Assembly (NCBI RefSeq): GCF_963576615.1
Contig: NC_088708.1
Location: forward strand, 67,662,672-67,726,671
Length of the DNA: 64,000 nt
Source: Watersipora subatra
Lineage: Eukaryota > Bryozoa > Gymnolaemata > Cheilostomatida > Watersiporidae
Reading direction: 5' to 3'
How positions within the stretch are numbered: position 1 is the stretch's first letter; every line of letters starts with the position of its first letter. A program made the position numbers and the translations under genes. A model generated the notes under the pieces. It was not told where the DNA came from, made no database searches, and worked only from the letters and a program-made list of their open reading frames with translations. Positions 45,701-57,500 of the stretch are shown piece by piece.

Positions 45701-48700
45701 GTAGATGCTGTTGCTGCCTGACGTATCTGTTGTTGGCATTAGGATTGTTTCTTCTTATTATTGTTTTAATGGATGTACTTTTGATCACATAGTTCCTTGT
45801 CTATACTCTCTTCTCACTCATTGCTGGGCTTCAACCATTAATCTTTTCAGTCTTCGAGAGTTATCATGATCTCGCCGAGTTAAATCGTACTTGTTATGCG
45901 TTGAGATAATAACATATAATCATGGAGCCCATCACTCTATTCCAAGATTTATGGAGGAATTACCAAAAAAAATATTTGCAAGGTCTGTAATGCTAATAAG
46001 GCGATCACTCAGGAGTGCCATGATATTTCAGTGATAAACAGCAACATGCTGCTTATCACTGACATGATGGTCATCTTTGCATGCTGCCCTGACAATACTT
46101 TAGTGTTGTTAAAGCAGAAAACGCGAAATATATGATCTATGACTGGCTTTATGATCTCCTAGGTTGGTCAGTCGGCTGGTCTTGCAATATTTGTGTTACA
46201 GCATCTTCAGTATTTCTATCGCAAGTTTTGTTGTTTATAATATTTAATTAGGTATTTTTAATGCTGTTTTAAATACGTTTGGCTGGGACATGAGTAAACC
46301 TGGAAGCTTTGAAGAAACCTTTGTAAATGTTTCAATGTCACACAGAGACTTATATACAGGCAAAAATAAGCGTGTTAACTGGAATAATAAGCAGCAAAGC
46401 TGCAGTGCGTGCTGTGTATTGAACAGGTTGGAACAGTGAGGTATATGGCGTGCTGTGTATTGAACAGGTTGGAACAGTGAGGTATATGGCGTGCTGTGTA
46501 TTGAACAGGTTGGAACAGTGAGGTATATGGCGTGCTGTGTATTGAACAGGTTGGAACAGTGAGGTATATGGCATGCTGTGTATTGAACAGGTCGGAACAG
46601 TGAGGTATATGGCACCAGAGATTCTGGAATGCGCGGTGAACCTGAGAGACTGCGAGTTATCCCTCAAGCAGATCGATATGTACGCCTTTTCCCTTGTTCT
46701 CTGGGAACTCATGACGAGATGCAAGGATATTCTCTTTGGTGAGTAGTTTTTGTGGCTCTTGACCTCCTCACTTTCTGTATCGCATTCACTCAGTTCGTGT
46801 CATCTTTACCATACAAAGTTCTTCCTTTTTAAGTTTTTATCATATGAATGCTACACTAGGTGGTTTTTATGTATAGCATTCATCGGGTTTATTTTGTCTA
46901 GAATTCTCATACATATGCGAAACACTAAAAAGGTAATGAAGTCTGCGGAGTTGAACCAGAGATTCAACCCCATGAATCGCTGGTACACTCTTTTATCAAC
47001 ACAATAGTAATGATCCGCAATTATTGACAAGTACCTACAATACATTGTCTCATGGAATGGTATTTCTATCATGATCTCGCTTAGCGTAGAACTTAATTTC
47101 CCTACTCTGCATTCTTTCTCTGTATATAACTCTGGTGCTGATCAACTTGTACTCGAACTCACACCTGTATCACCTAAATGATGGATCCTCAATCCATCAT
47201 TTAGGTGATGGATTGACTCATCCTCAATGATGAATCTTCAAGTCTGTAACTTCCATGCAAGAAGCAAAAACCTTTTTGTTTTTTAGTTTTTAACGCAGGA
47301 TGTAGGTTGGTAGCAAGAAAGGCAATCAACTTTAAAAGTTGTCTTCAATTAGGTTACAACTTGATCGTGGAATCCTATTGCAACTGACGTGAAGAGCACA
47401 ACTTAGCATTCAATGACAGGACAGCATAACTCACTCACAAATCTCCATAAATACTCACGGGCTGCTGCATACCACGATGTGATCGTCATGATAAAATTTA
47501 TGTTCAGTAACTATACTTGCTACAGAATAGACACAGCATTTCCTAGTTTGTATTTTATCTAATTACATTGTTGTTTTATTAGCGGAGCCCAAAACTTTTG
47601 TGCTGCCCTTTGAGGAGAAACTAGGTGCCCATCCGAGTTTTGAGACAATGCGGATACATGTGGCCAAGGAAGGCCAACGACCTCTCATGCCACGCAACAT
47701 GAGGCACAATGATGCAACAACACTCTTGCGACAGACAATAGAGGATTGTTGGGATGCTGATGCAGAGGCGAGACTCTCAGCCTATTGTGTCGAGGAAAGA
47801 TTTAAAGAGATGGACTCGCTTATGGAGAAAAAAGGTAGTATTTCATCCGGTACAGTGGCAAAAACATTACTATCAATTTGGTAACTGGTTGTTTTGTTCG
47901 AATTTAAAATTGATTATTGCGTCACTTTTCGACATTTTCAAGCTTGCTTTTGCATTCAAATTTTATCCAAAACCGAGATGGTTTTAAAATTTTATTCTTT
48001 GGTTTTCAAGTTTATGCTCTATGGCTTTTTCCAATTTGTACTTTTTGATAACACATTGTTAACTAGTTACATTATTCATCCTAGGAGTGCCAATGTTGTC
48101 GAAAAATGAAACAAACTATGACAAAAAAAGAGGTTCTTGTGTAGACACTGTCAACCGAGACCGAGATGAACTCTCTCCCTTGATAGGTAGGTATTTCTAC
48201 TTGTTACTTTCTAACTCTGTTCAGCCCATTAGCATGAATCTCCCCTCTGATCTGTTACACCCATGTAGTCGATTAAGTCGATTGAACAAAAAAATTTATG
48301 AAGCCAATTAGGACATCTGCAATTATCCTCGTTAAAGTAAAGGTGAAAAATAAATGTTTGCTCAGGTTATCGTAGAACCTCTATTTAAACGCCAGCTTTA
48401 ATTGAACTCCACTATAAGAGAAGGGTAGTCAGATGTGTCCATAATGTGGTTTACAACAGATCTGAAGAGTTGAAGAGTTTTCATGAATGATGAAAATACT
48501 CTTCAGAAACACCATACGACATAATAGCAGCCATTGTTATGGAGGATTGAAGCCCGTTTTCTAACCTTAAAGCTTTACAGTTTTCTCCTTGGAACTTTGA
48601 AGGCGACACCATCAAAATAATTGATAAATGTATCTGATTAATGTTTCACTTAATGTAGTTCCTTATTTACCTATGTCTGATACTTTGACGTATATGAAAA

Positions 48701-51044
48701 ATGGTTTAGCAAAATACTGAGGCCGACAGGATTAATGTTACTCTGCCCGAAGGAGGGTGAATATATAGATGACAATGGCATCGCTTCGCCCTTAAAGGTT
48801 GACTTGCAAAAAAATTCACATTACAGTTATCTGGTATCAAAAGGTTCACCATGTCTTACTCTATTGTGTTGTAAGTACAAAATATGTGGAAATGTGATTA
48901 CAAGCTTTTAAAAGCTCAAAAACCACCAGTTAATCGCAGCCATCACAAAAACGCTTTAGATTGGAATCCCTCTCGAAACGGCTCATATGTGACGTAGTTG
49001 AACACGATGTGCTTCTGTTTACACGTTTTTGCAAACAGAAGCACATTTTCATCAGAAGCAGAACATTCGTCGAAATATTTTCACAAATTTACTTCACGCA
49101 TGCAATAAAACCATATCTATAGTCCTTATGTGTCTGTTTCATTATTATCGTAATCCTGTCACTTTGAGCGCTGATATCTCAAAACCTAGCCTAAAAATTA
49201 GTTTTATTTTTTAACCTTAGCTCGAGGGGGTGCATATCATCCTCTGATAAACATGAGGAGGCTGTGGGTCACCTGTGATGGTCGAAAAATGCTGCAGAGG
49301 CTGTTCGCGCCATTTTGTGAAAAATATGGGTCACATGATCATATTATGACTAGATGATTAGACCAAACTGAAACAAAACTATAAAGTAGCGAGCACCTAT
49401 ATTTGATACGGGCTTTCCAGTAGAACCCGAAGTGTTTGTCATAATCTAGTGCTACGAGAAGTGTTATATCAAGCCTTTTATTGGCCTTTCATTTCACGTG
49501 ATAACATCACGTGTCAAAACAATAACCGCGTCGAGTTGATTACATCATCAAAATAAAGGGACTCCAACCTATGACCGTTTTTTTAACTGTTCGTTTTTGA
49601 GCTTTTAAGAGCTTGCTTGTAGTCACATTTCTACATATTTTGTACCTACAACACAGCAGAGTAAGACATGGTGAACCTTTTGATATCAAATAACTAATGT
49701 GAATCTTGTTGCAAGTCAACCTTTAAAAAGGTTAAAATTTATCTTTCCAAAATTCTGATAAGCTAGTCAAAAAATAAAGCGCCACCCTCTATTTGAATGT
49801 CACCTCTAATACTAATATGTCATGGCGCTCAAATAGGGGTTTTACGGTATATAAGAGAATGCTAAAAATTATTCTGTTTAATTTCGGATGGTCTGTGGCC
49901 ATGCTCTGTTAATACATTCTAGTCTTCGGGACTCCATCTGCTTAGATTCATTGGTTAGTGAAATAAGAAATTGCTCCATCTGTAGAATACTAATTGAAGT
50001 AAGCTGATTTCATACATATTTTTGTTGTTTACCATATATCTAAGGTCCAGTGTGCAGTTTATCAGCTCTCTGACATCTGTAGTTTGTTGTTCGAGTCATT
50101 TACTATTGCAATTGAAATACCGGTTACAGAGACGGACACACCAGCATCAGAAAGTACCTGCACAACCCTCACCAATCTTGATACCCCAGAGCAAAACAAA
50201 CCTGATGTGAACATAGAAATGGAGAGAGAACGACTTCTCGGACCCACGTGTGGTATGACCATCATGTTGCATTTAGTTGTGTTTGTTTGGTTGTGCATGG
50301 AGTGGATAATGTTTAATCAGTGAAACCTTGAAACTTTTGTAAATCTGGAAGGATTGCATTACTCGACCCCATATTGTGTTATCCAGGCGGTGCTGACCTG
50401 GTCGTAGCTTAAGTTGCTTGACTTGATAGTGTTATTATCCTTGTTTTCTCAGGGCGTAACATAATGACTGAGAGAAACACCATGCCAACTGAGGCAGGTC
50501 AGGATATGGCTGTCCATGAGAATACTCTCATCCCCCTGAATGAGGCCAAGGCTAGACAGGCAGCTGAGGAAGAAAGGTTCAGAAGGCAGTGGGAAGATAC
50601 TATGTCCACTCAACCTACAGGTGGGTGTTATGTGACAGTAAGGGTAGTGGTAAAAACCAAGATCAGCACTTTCCAACCCACATCTGTGGAAAAAATGGAT
50701 GAGTTGAAATATTAAATGAGTTGAATATTATTGAAATATAGAATAAGTTGAAATATTAAAGGAATGCTTGAACCTTTGTAGAGGGTGTTCATACCCAACG
50801 GAGTCGTCATTCTGTACAGCTAGACATTCACAATGAGGTGAAAGAAGATGAGCCTCCAGTTCGACCACCCAAGGAGAATAATCTCAATGCTAGGAGGCAG
50901 ACTAGCCAGCGAAACATTTATGAATCATCTACATCTAGCAATGGTGGTACAGGTGGCACCGTGCCAACCATCCCAGATCGAAGTGGTGTCAGGGTAGGGC
51001 GACCAAAGTCACTCAACCTGAACATCGAACCCGATAGTAGCTAG
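33790..51044 (+). CDS. BMPR2: BMP type II receptor (BMPR2-like Ser/Thr kinase receptor), 13 exons, complete
   Basis: Membrane receptor that binds BMP ligands and phosphorylates type I receptors. Exons: 33790-33835, 33956-34216, 37122-37307, 39574-39836, 42310-42483, 42783-42927, 45440-45609, 46591-46738, 47583-47834, 48085-48186, 50058-50252, 50453-50620, 50782-51044; phases agree, about 790 residues. Order: signal peptide (1-16), cysteine-rich ectodomain ending CCCGKDRCN, transmembrane helix (about 178-202), kinase (about 235-545), tail of about 240 residues. Kinase motifs: K266, HRDINSRN with D369, [13 protein letters not shown], the BMPR2-type block NLRDCE.SLKQ.DMYA, and [13 protein letters not shown]. 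The final exon ends [14 protein letters not shown], echoing the RPNSLDL motif of vertebrate BMPR2 tails and supporting BMPR2 rather than ActRII. Oddities: the metal-binding triplet is DMG (387-389), and the first loop glycine is replaced (LHRGRFGDV). The exon 11 start is the least certain; 50083 is an alternative acceptor with a shifted donor. Exon 8's acceptor lies in a 5-copy repeat. Confidence 0.92.
34602..36478. mobile_element. Giant foldback DNA element in receptor intron 2
   Basis: The left arm (34602-35278) starts GATGCTCTTACAACGTAAAC and the right arm (35373-36478) ends with its complement GTTGTAGGAGCATC. TA flanks both ends. The complementarity continues inward through several landmarks (TGTCGACACATCT at 35214 versus AGATGTGTCGACA at 35432; GTTGTATATATAA versus TTATATATACAAC), leaving a loop of about 94 nt. 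The right arm is 429 bp longer, which is accounted for by the 30-bp tandem expansion at 35911-36360. No transposase is visible, so it looks like a mariner-type MITE with very long arms. Confidence 0.85.
35911..36360. repeat. 30-bp tandem repeat, 15 copies, in one arm of the foldback
   Basis: Unit AGTTTTCCTTCTCGTATGGC plus CATAGGGGTG. The first copy is slightly diverged, 13 copies are identical, and the last has CAAAGG. The period is a multiple of three, so several frames on both strands are open over the array; these are artefacts. The opposite arm has a single matching unit at about 34718-34750 (complementary strand). Confidence 0.95.
37541..39540. repeat. 41-bp minisatellite filling receptor intron 3, about 48 copies
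   Basis: Unit about CTATCCATATTCTGTTACAT plus CTTTGTTCCTTCTCGTCTGTG, with 38-bp variants lacking GTG (for example near 38124 and 38409) and CAATCC/CTATCC alternation. Larger blocks of several units are themselves repeated. The array ends about 30 bp before the exon 4 acceptor (AG at 39572-39573); its pyrimidine-rich last units may form part of the acceptor context. All three plus-strand frames are open over nearly 2 kb, which is a property of the unit and not evidence of a gene. Confidence 0.97.
40155..40663 (+). mobile_element. Short retroposon copy 1 with tRNA-like internal region
   Basis: Starts AGATGAATGCCCGGCGTTGC and ends in GAGATTTATATATAG. At about 40497-40560 it has an A-box-like TAGCGTATTGG and a B-box-like AAGTTTAAATCC, as in SINEs transcribed by RNA polymerase III. 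It abuts a related copy at 40664. The family is unnamed here. Confidence 0.6.
40664..42127 (+). mobile_element. Short retroposon copy 2, split by a mariner-type MITE
   Basis: Begins ACTAGCTGTACAACCCGGCG and ends AGACAGACATACTTTGAGAA plus a TATATATA tail. A tRNA-like body lies at about 41965-42035 (GTCTCGTGGTTAGAAAATTGG-like A box region; B box GAGTTCGAATCC). The MITE at 41012-41766 is inserted in it; without it the copy is about 708 bp. A reverse-oriented copy of the same start occurs at 60420-60642. Confidence 0.65.
41012..41766. mobile_element. Mariner/pogo-type MITE inside the retroposon
   Basis: Ends CAGTGGAACCTCGGTTCTCG (41012) and CGAGAACCGAAGTTCCACTG (ending 41766) are inverted repeats, with TA on both sides. 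755 bp with no recognisable transposase. Confidence 0.88.
42985..43693. repeat. 17-bp minisatellite in receptor intron 6, about 41 copies
   Basis: Unit CTAAGGTACTATGTTGG, with blocks of variants (GTCGG at the left, TACTGTG at the right). The array starts about 58 bp after the exon 6 donor and contains no exon sequence. Confidence 0.95.
44044..44750. mobile_element. Possible piggyBac-type element, copy 1
   Basis: Bracketed by TTAA (44040-44043 and 44751-44754). Left end CCCTTTGGCCGG and right end CCTGGCAAAGGT are imperfect inverted repeats. Internal text from about 44410 matches, with divergence, the stretch 48470-48790 (shared GTCTGATACTTCAACGTATA/TTTGACGTATA region). No transposase. Confidence 0.45.
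44755..45439. other. Receptor intron 6 distal part, nothing recognised
   Basis: Unique AT-rich sequence between the element ending at 44750 and the exon 7 acceptor (AG at 45438-45439). Confidence 0.4.
46407..46611 (+). repeat. 41-bp tandem array copying the exon 8 acceptor and exon start, 5 copies
   Basis: Units start at 46407, 46448, 46489, 46530 and 46571. Each contains 20 intron bases ending TATTGAACAG and 21 bases matching the start of exon 8 (GTTGGAACAGTGAGGTATAT), which encode VGTVRYM. The last unit runs into the real exon (46591). An upstream acceptor would shift the frame, because 41 is not a multiple of three, and would meet a TGA within one unit. Confidence 0.95.
46739..48084. other. 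Receptor introns 8 and 9, little recognised
   Basis: Around exon 9 (47583-47834). The only structure seen is a short hairpin around ACCTAAATGATGGATC/GATCCTCAATCCATCATTTAGGT near 47170-47210. Otherwise unassigned. Confidence 0.4.
48470..48790. repeat. Diverged partial copy of the element at 44044-44750
   Basis: Shares ordered short blocks with 44410-44740 (ATGATGAAAA..CTCTTCAG, TTGACGTATATGAAAAATGG, CATCGCTTCGCC) in the same order. The left end is not identifiable. Confidence 0.45.
48795..49723. mobile_element. Long-TIR MITE in receptor intron 10 (TA target)
   Basis: Left AAGGTTGACTTGCAA and right TTGCAAGTCAACCTT ends begin inverted repeats about 140 bp long (through ATCAAAAGGTTCACCATGTC and GTACAAAATATGT). 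TA flanks at 48793-48794 and 49724-49725. 929 bp, no coding capacity seen. Confidence 0.85.
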
Positions 51045-51310
51045 AAAGCCCCCAGATCTGAGCAGTTTTTATGTAGTCATTTTATATACGTAGTTGATTT
51101 TTAAATGTACATCTATTGTTACAAGTACTCTATACTCAATGCAGTGCTCCCTTAAAAGGCTTGTCCTAGAGAATGTGCTATTTAATAAGTTAGCTAGGAT
51201 CACTCATATATCATTTGGTCATCTGATTTTAACTTTAAAGAGAAAGTTGAGACAATTCTCTGTTAGATGATGTATAAATGGACTTGGGCGTTATACTTTT
51301 ACACTGTTCT

Positions 51311-51316
51311 TTTATT
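51311..51316 (-). terminator. Candidate VPS16 poly(A) signal
   Basis: TTTATT on the plus strand is AATAAA on the minus strand, about 276 nt after the VPS16 stop codon. It lies inside the presumed 3' UTR of the opposite gene. Confidence 0.45.
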
Positions 51317-51546
51317 TTGTAATTTGGTTATGAAGGTAAAGTGCTTTAGATTTGCTTTAGATATGCACTTTAAACATCGACTTCAACAGAAGGCATTTTC
51401 AGTCATTTGTAGTTTGAAGCATTTTAGCATTTGTCATTGAATATTCCATAACATTTTTGTCATATGCTATTAATAAGCTAGACTTTTATACAGTGTACAA
51501 TAGCCAGTAGATTTTCATATATGGATTGGTATGATATGATATTCTT

Positions 51547-51552
51547 AATAAA
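51547..51552 (+). terminator. Candidate BMP receptor poly(A) signal
   Basis: AATAAA 503 nt after the stop at 51044 and about 40 nt before the VPS16 stop codon on the other strand. Confidence 0.6.
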
Positions 51553-51591
51553 TATGCTGAAAAAGTTAAATTACAAGATATGGCTCAATGG

Positions 51592-54500
51592 CTAGCTGGT
51601 CCTTAGCTGTAGCTTAAGTCTCTGTATCCGGTCAAAGACAGCCCTATCAGCCATCGTGCACTGTTGCAAGACGAGGTTCAGCTCATCCTCATTGTGTCGT
51701 TCAAATGCAAGCTCTGCAGCATCCTCGATCTTGCTGGATAAACAAACATGGCATGTCAGACAACATTGGCTACACTAGAACGTACACAAAAAATTATCTC
51801 ATTAATGTAAGTCTTTCCATGTTGACTCACCCAATGCTGAGTAGACACTTGACCTTCTCATCAGGAGCAATTCTTGTCAAGTACTTTGCTGTCTCTTGAT
51901 GATTGCCCCACCTTGCACAAGCTTCGACAAATGGTCGAAAACCTATGGGAGATGACTTTTTCGTGCGCGAAAAGTTTTCCAATTCTAGCCAATTACTGGA
52001 CTCGGCAAGGGCATTGACCTTCAGCCACCAATATCTAAAACCGCAAGTCCCATCATTAGCTCAGTAAAAGTTAATTATGAGCTGTCCCAGATCACTTTTT
52101 GATATGAATTAATATTTCGCAAAATGATCACATGGCTTATTGGCAAATTTCTATTTATAATTTGAAAAGGAACAAATTTCACATAATCTTAAATACACTA
52201 GCCTTGCCAGAAAGTTGTAAGATGTACATGTATTTACCGAATGGTTGGCCTGTGGAAAACTGTAGCCTAACTTTTAACTGAACACGTGCTCAAAAATGAT
52301 TATTAGAAACAATTTATGGGTCAAAAGAACATTGTGTCCTTCATTATTCTGCACCAGTTTGTGAAGCAAGTTGTCATTGAACACTCATCAGAACTGTCAA
52401 TAAGGTATTCTATCAGCTTTCACTAGAACTGTCAATAAGCTATTCTATCAGCTTTCACTAGAACTGTCAATAAGGTATTCTATCAGCTTTCACTAGAACT
52501 GTCAATAAGGTATTCTATCATCTTTCACTAGAACTGTCGATAAGGTATTCTATCAGCTTTCACTAGAACTGTCAATAAGGTATTCTATCATCTTTCAATA
52601 GAACTGTCAATAAGATATTCTATCAGCTTTCAATAGAACTGTCAATAAGCTATTCTAACATCTTTCAATAGAACTGTCAATAAGCTATTCTATCAGCTTT
52701 CACTAGAACTGTCAATAAGGTATTCTATCAGCTTTCACTAGAACTGTCAATAAGGTATTCTATCAGCTTTCACTAGAACTGTCAATAAGGTATTCTATCA
52801 GCTTTCACTAGAACTGTCAATAAGCTGCTCTATCAGCTTTCACTAGAACTGTCAATAAGCTATTCTATCAGCTTTCACTAGAACTGTCAATAAGGTATTC
52901 TATCAGCTTTCACTAGAACTGTCAATAAGCTATTCTATCAGCTTTCAATAGAACTGTCAATAAGCTATTCTATCAGCTTTTACTAAAACTGTCAATAAGG
53001 TATTCTATCAGCTTTCACTAGAACCGTCAATAAGGTATTCTATCAGCTTTCACTAGAACTGTCAATAAGCTATTCTATCAGCTTTCAATAGAACTGTCAA
53101 TAAGCTATTCTATCAGCTTTTACTAGAACTGTCAATAAGGTATTCTATCAGCTTTCACTAGAACCGTCAATAAGGTATTCTATCAGCTTTCACTAGAACT
53201 GTCAATAAGCTGCTCTATCAGCTTTCACTAAAACTGTCAATAAGCTATTCTATCAGCTTTTACTAGAACTGTCAATAAGCTATTCTATCAGCTTTCACTA
53301 GAACTGTCAATAAGGTATTCTATCAGCTTTCAATAGAACTGTCAATAAGCTATTCTATCAGCTTTCACTAGAACTGTCAATAAGCTATTCTATCAGCTTT
53401 CACTAGAACTGTCAATAAGCTATTCTATCAGCTTTCAATAGAACTGTCAATACGCTATTCTATCAGCTTTCACTAGAACTGTCAATAAGCTATTCTATCA
53501 GCTTTCAATAGAACTGTCAATAAGCTATTCTATCAGCTTTTACTAGAACTGTCAATAAGCTATTCTATCAGCTTTTACTAGAACTGTCAATAAGCTATTC
53601 TATCAGCTTTCACTAGAACTGTCAATAAGGTATTCTATCAGCTTTCACTAGAACTGTCAATAAGGTATTCTATCAGCTTTCACTAGAACTGTCAATAAGC
53701 TATTCTATCAGCTTTCAATAGAACTGTCAATACGCAATTCTATCAGCTTTCACTAGAACTGTCAATAAGGTATTCTCTCAGCTTTCACTAGAACTGTCAA
53801 TAAGCTATTCTATCAGCTTTCACTAGAACTGTCAATAAGGTATTCTATCAGCTTTCACTAGAACTGTCAATAAGCTATTCTATCAGCTTTCAATAGAACT
53901 GTCAATAAGCTATTCTATCAGCTTTCACTAGAACTGTCAATAAGGTATTCTATCAGCTTTCACTAGAACTGTCAATAAGCTATTCTATCAGCTTTCAATA
54001 GAACTGTCAATAAGCTATTCTATCAGCTTTCACTAGAACTGTCAATAAGGTATTCTCTCAGCTTTCACTAGAACTGTCAATAAGGTATTCTATCAGCTTT
54101 CACTAGAACTGTCGATAAGCTGCTCTATCAGCTTTTACTAGACCTGTCGGGCAAACATGACAAACAAATCAAAATGCTGAGCTTGATGATTTTGTTAAAC
54201 CTGCAAGAATCTTTACTCAACCTCAAATTTCCATAAATCTTGCTGAAAATATGAACTTTCAGTCAATATAATAGTGTTTTTTGTAAAACTAGCCAAATAT
54301 TTCAATCGGCTGAAAACTTTTCTTACCTCCGCTCTGGTACATTGAACTCTTTTCTCATCTGCTCTGCAGCTTTCATATTTCCAGACATGATCAGAGAGTG
54401 CATTGTTTCATGCAATGACTTGTGTAGGCAGGACAATCCCTGCCCTTCAAACTGCTGTTGTCGCTCCACCAATCGAATCTCTTCCTCTGTTATCTACCAT

Positions 54501-57500
54501 AAAGCGAACCTGTCATTTTTTGAGAGCAAGAGTTATATTTCCACGTTTAAATTTGACTAATCAAAACAATTATGTGCTACCAAAAACTCTCAATAACACA
54601 TTGACATTCGTAATTGCTTCCAGTGATTAATATCAAAAGCGTATTATTGGAAACAGCTAAGACCTTTAAGCAGGCGTTGGAGCTATCAGGGCCTGCAGAT
54701 TGAATTGCGCAATCAAACCATTTAGGTCCACAGGGATATAGAGATGAATTCACACAAGAGAAAAAGAGAGAAAGAAATAGAAGTAGAAAGAGAAAATGAA
54801 ATTTAGCCTAGAGCTGAATTTGGTCACAGAAGTAGCCGAGTTCACCATGGCTACACATACCTTAGCTGCCCACTCATCTTTCGCTTCCTTGTACTTTTTG
54901 TGAGCCTCTCCTAGCAATTGCTTTCTGGCTGAAATTTCCTGAAGGCAGACAATTCAGAGTATCGCTCAATAGAAATTCTAGAGAACTACACCTCCTGATA
55001 AATGAGCGGACAGCCAATCAAAATTCCACACAATTCTGATAACTGCTAAGCTACTCACCTGCTCTTCAAGACTTGATACGACTCTGCAGTTGGCTACATC
55101 CAAGTGTCGATCCTCCTGAAGGTAGAGATCTTCCAACAAATGTGGATTCTCCGTCTCATAGTACTAGAATACAATAAATATAATGAGCAATTTACGCAAT
55201 AGCTAAGACCTATTGAACGATAACACAGTTCAGGGGTATAGCCTAAGTTTAGTGGAGTCAATAGGGGAGTGACCTTCATGAGGAGATTGAGAGCTGGTTG
55301 CCATTTGCGAATTTCCATCCAGAACTCTCCAATTGTGTGCAATCTTGTCTTCAATTCAAATATGACAAGATAAACTAAAAAAGAACACAACAATCTTGAA
55401 ACGTTTTATCTTACCACAACTAAAATAATACCAATTGAAGATCGCATGTTATAAATTCTCGAGGGAGGTCAGTTAACGATAAGTTTTAAGCAATTAAAAG
55501 TCAGCTTTTCCTGAGAGAAACCTACTAAGGTTGCTGTCCCCGCTGTCGATGGCTTTCTTTAGCGCCGTCTCATACCGGTCGATCTTCATGAGCAGAGGAA
55601 TCTGATTGGCTGCGCTGGTGTCATGGTCGAGCAGCTACAATGGAACATACCGGTAGGTCTAGTTAAATGGGGACAAACAAACTGAAAAGTGACATCTAAT
55701 GGAATATGTGTGCCAAACTTTAAATGTATAAACAAAGCTACAACATTATATATCGGAAATGCTACAGAGTATTTCTCTCACATTTTCGATAAGCAAATCG
55801 TTAAAAAAATAATTTTAACAGTTTGGAAACTTTGTTTGCATAATTGCATAACTATTATTTATTAATTTCCAATTATGATAATTTATTAATTATTCATCAA
55901 TTTTCCTAATATATTCTCTGTTCTATTATTAAAGATAGCTTTAATAATTTCAGTGACAATCACAAAATGCTACTGATCCTTTGATAAGATTGTTACTAAA
56001 TTATGAATTAAAATAAAAACAACGACCCGCTCAGTTACAACCTGAACTTTCACATATAACTATAACTTATAACTTACTATAACTTATATAACATATAACC
56101 AATGTTCATCAAATAAGGAAACTACATAAGATTTGTATACTACAGATGTTGTATTCCAGCTCACTACACTTCCATCAATCACATCACAAACCCTTTGAAT
56201 GTATTGCCTTATTCCAAACTTGATCATTCAGTATTTGTGTTACAGGTTTCAAAATTGTCCATAAACTATGCCCTGAATATTTGTATTTATCCTTCCACAC
56301 AAATGACAAACATTATTCTCTATTCCATGACACCAACATACTACATCCACCATCATATGTTTCAGTGTATGAACTTTCTGTTACTACAACCTACAATTGA
56401 ATATCCCGATTCCTCCGCAATACTATTAGATTGCTAACTTTTAACACACTTTTGTTCAACTCACTTAATAATGCATTTCTCTCTTCTCATTTTTATTTTG
56501 ACATATAATCATAAACATCATTATTAATGCAATAAAAAGATATAGATACAAACACATAAACATTGTAGAGAGATAGGCTTATCAATACTAACAATTAACA
56601 TCTTGCTATAGCAGATGAACTTCTACGGTTGGCAAGTACAGACGCTGTGAGAGCCATGATGGCGGGGAAGAACAGTGCGTCTAACAATATTATCAAACAA
56701 TGATGAGTTGATGGCACTGCTGCTAGTACGCAATGGCTATGTGAGATATGTTATATGCAGCTGTGTGCAAACAGCAAGAAAACACTGTGAGATAAGAGGG
56801 TAATCAGTGGTAAACATGGCGACAAACATGTACAGCATACAGCAGTCTCGAATATGGGCAGAGATAGTCGAGAGGGAGAACACGGCGAGACTGCAGTGGT
56901 ACAATCAAGCCAAGGAAGGAGATCTTAAAGGTAGCCTATTTATATATACTCCAAAAGTTGTTGTAACAAAGATTAACCTATTAGAACTTTACGCATACAA
57001 TATACATAGACATGTGACAGGACAACTTATTGTTGTGATCGACACAAAAAGTGATCAGAAGAAAATTTCAAGGATGCCTTCATGGCTAAAAAATATGTAT
57101 AAATATTTTTATTTAGGTTTATGCGTAAGTATATAAAACAAAAGTCTCTACAACGTCTCCACCTCAAAAAGTGTCAATGAGCAATTTCAAATTTCCTACA
57201 TTTACATACAGGCTAAACTTTAGGAAAACAAGAAAAATCAGTAGGTTGCCTTCATAACTATTTTACATCTACTTACTTTGCTATATTCATATTTTATTGT
57301 TGTATTGTCTACTATTTTAATTTATATGCACACATGTATATAAATACATATATTCAAGCCTATTAAAAGAATGAACTGGCATACACACAGTAGAAAACTT
57401 TTAACAAGCTTGAAAATTACCAGGAAACTCCTAACTCTCTCTAAAGTTATGTCTATTTACACTTCTATGATTGCAACTGAGGTTATACCTAAAGCTATCG

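Larger units (their letters stand above)
51045..51591. other. Overlapping 3' ends of BMPR2-like gene and VPS16
   Basis: 547 bp separate the two convergent stop codons (TAG ending 51044 on plus; CTA at 51592-51594 for the minus gene). Both 3' UTRs must lie here, and the candidate poly(A) signals suggest that they overlap. Confidence 0.7.

Noticed and set aside
46244-46724. Minus-strand open frames with repeated [12 protein letters not shown] text
   Set aside because: Shadow of the 41-bp acceptor array; the plus strand carries the conserved kinase exon.
48187-50082. Alternative exon 10/11 join (donor at 48190, acceptor at 50082)
   Set aside because: Phase-compatible, but needs a weaker donor than ATAG|GTAGGT at 48186 and drops residues; kept only as a fallback in the receptor entry.
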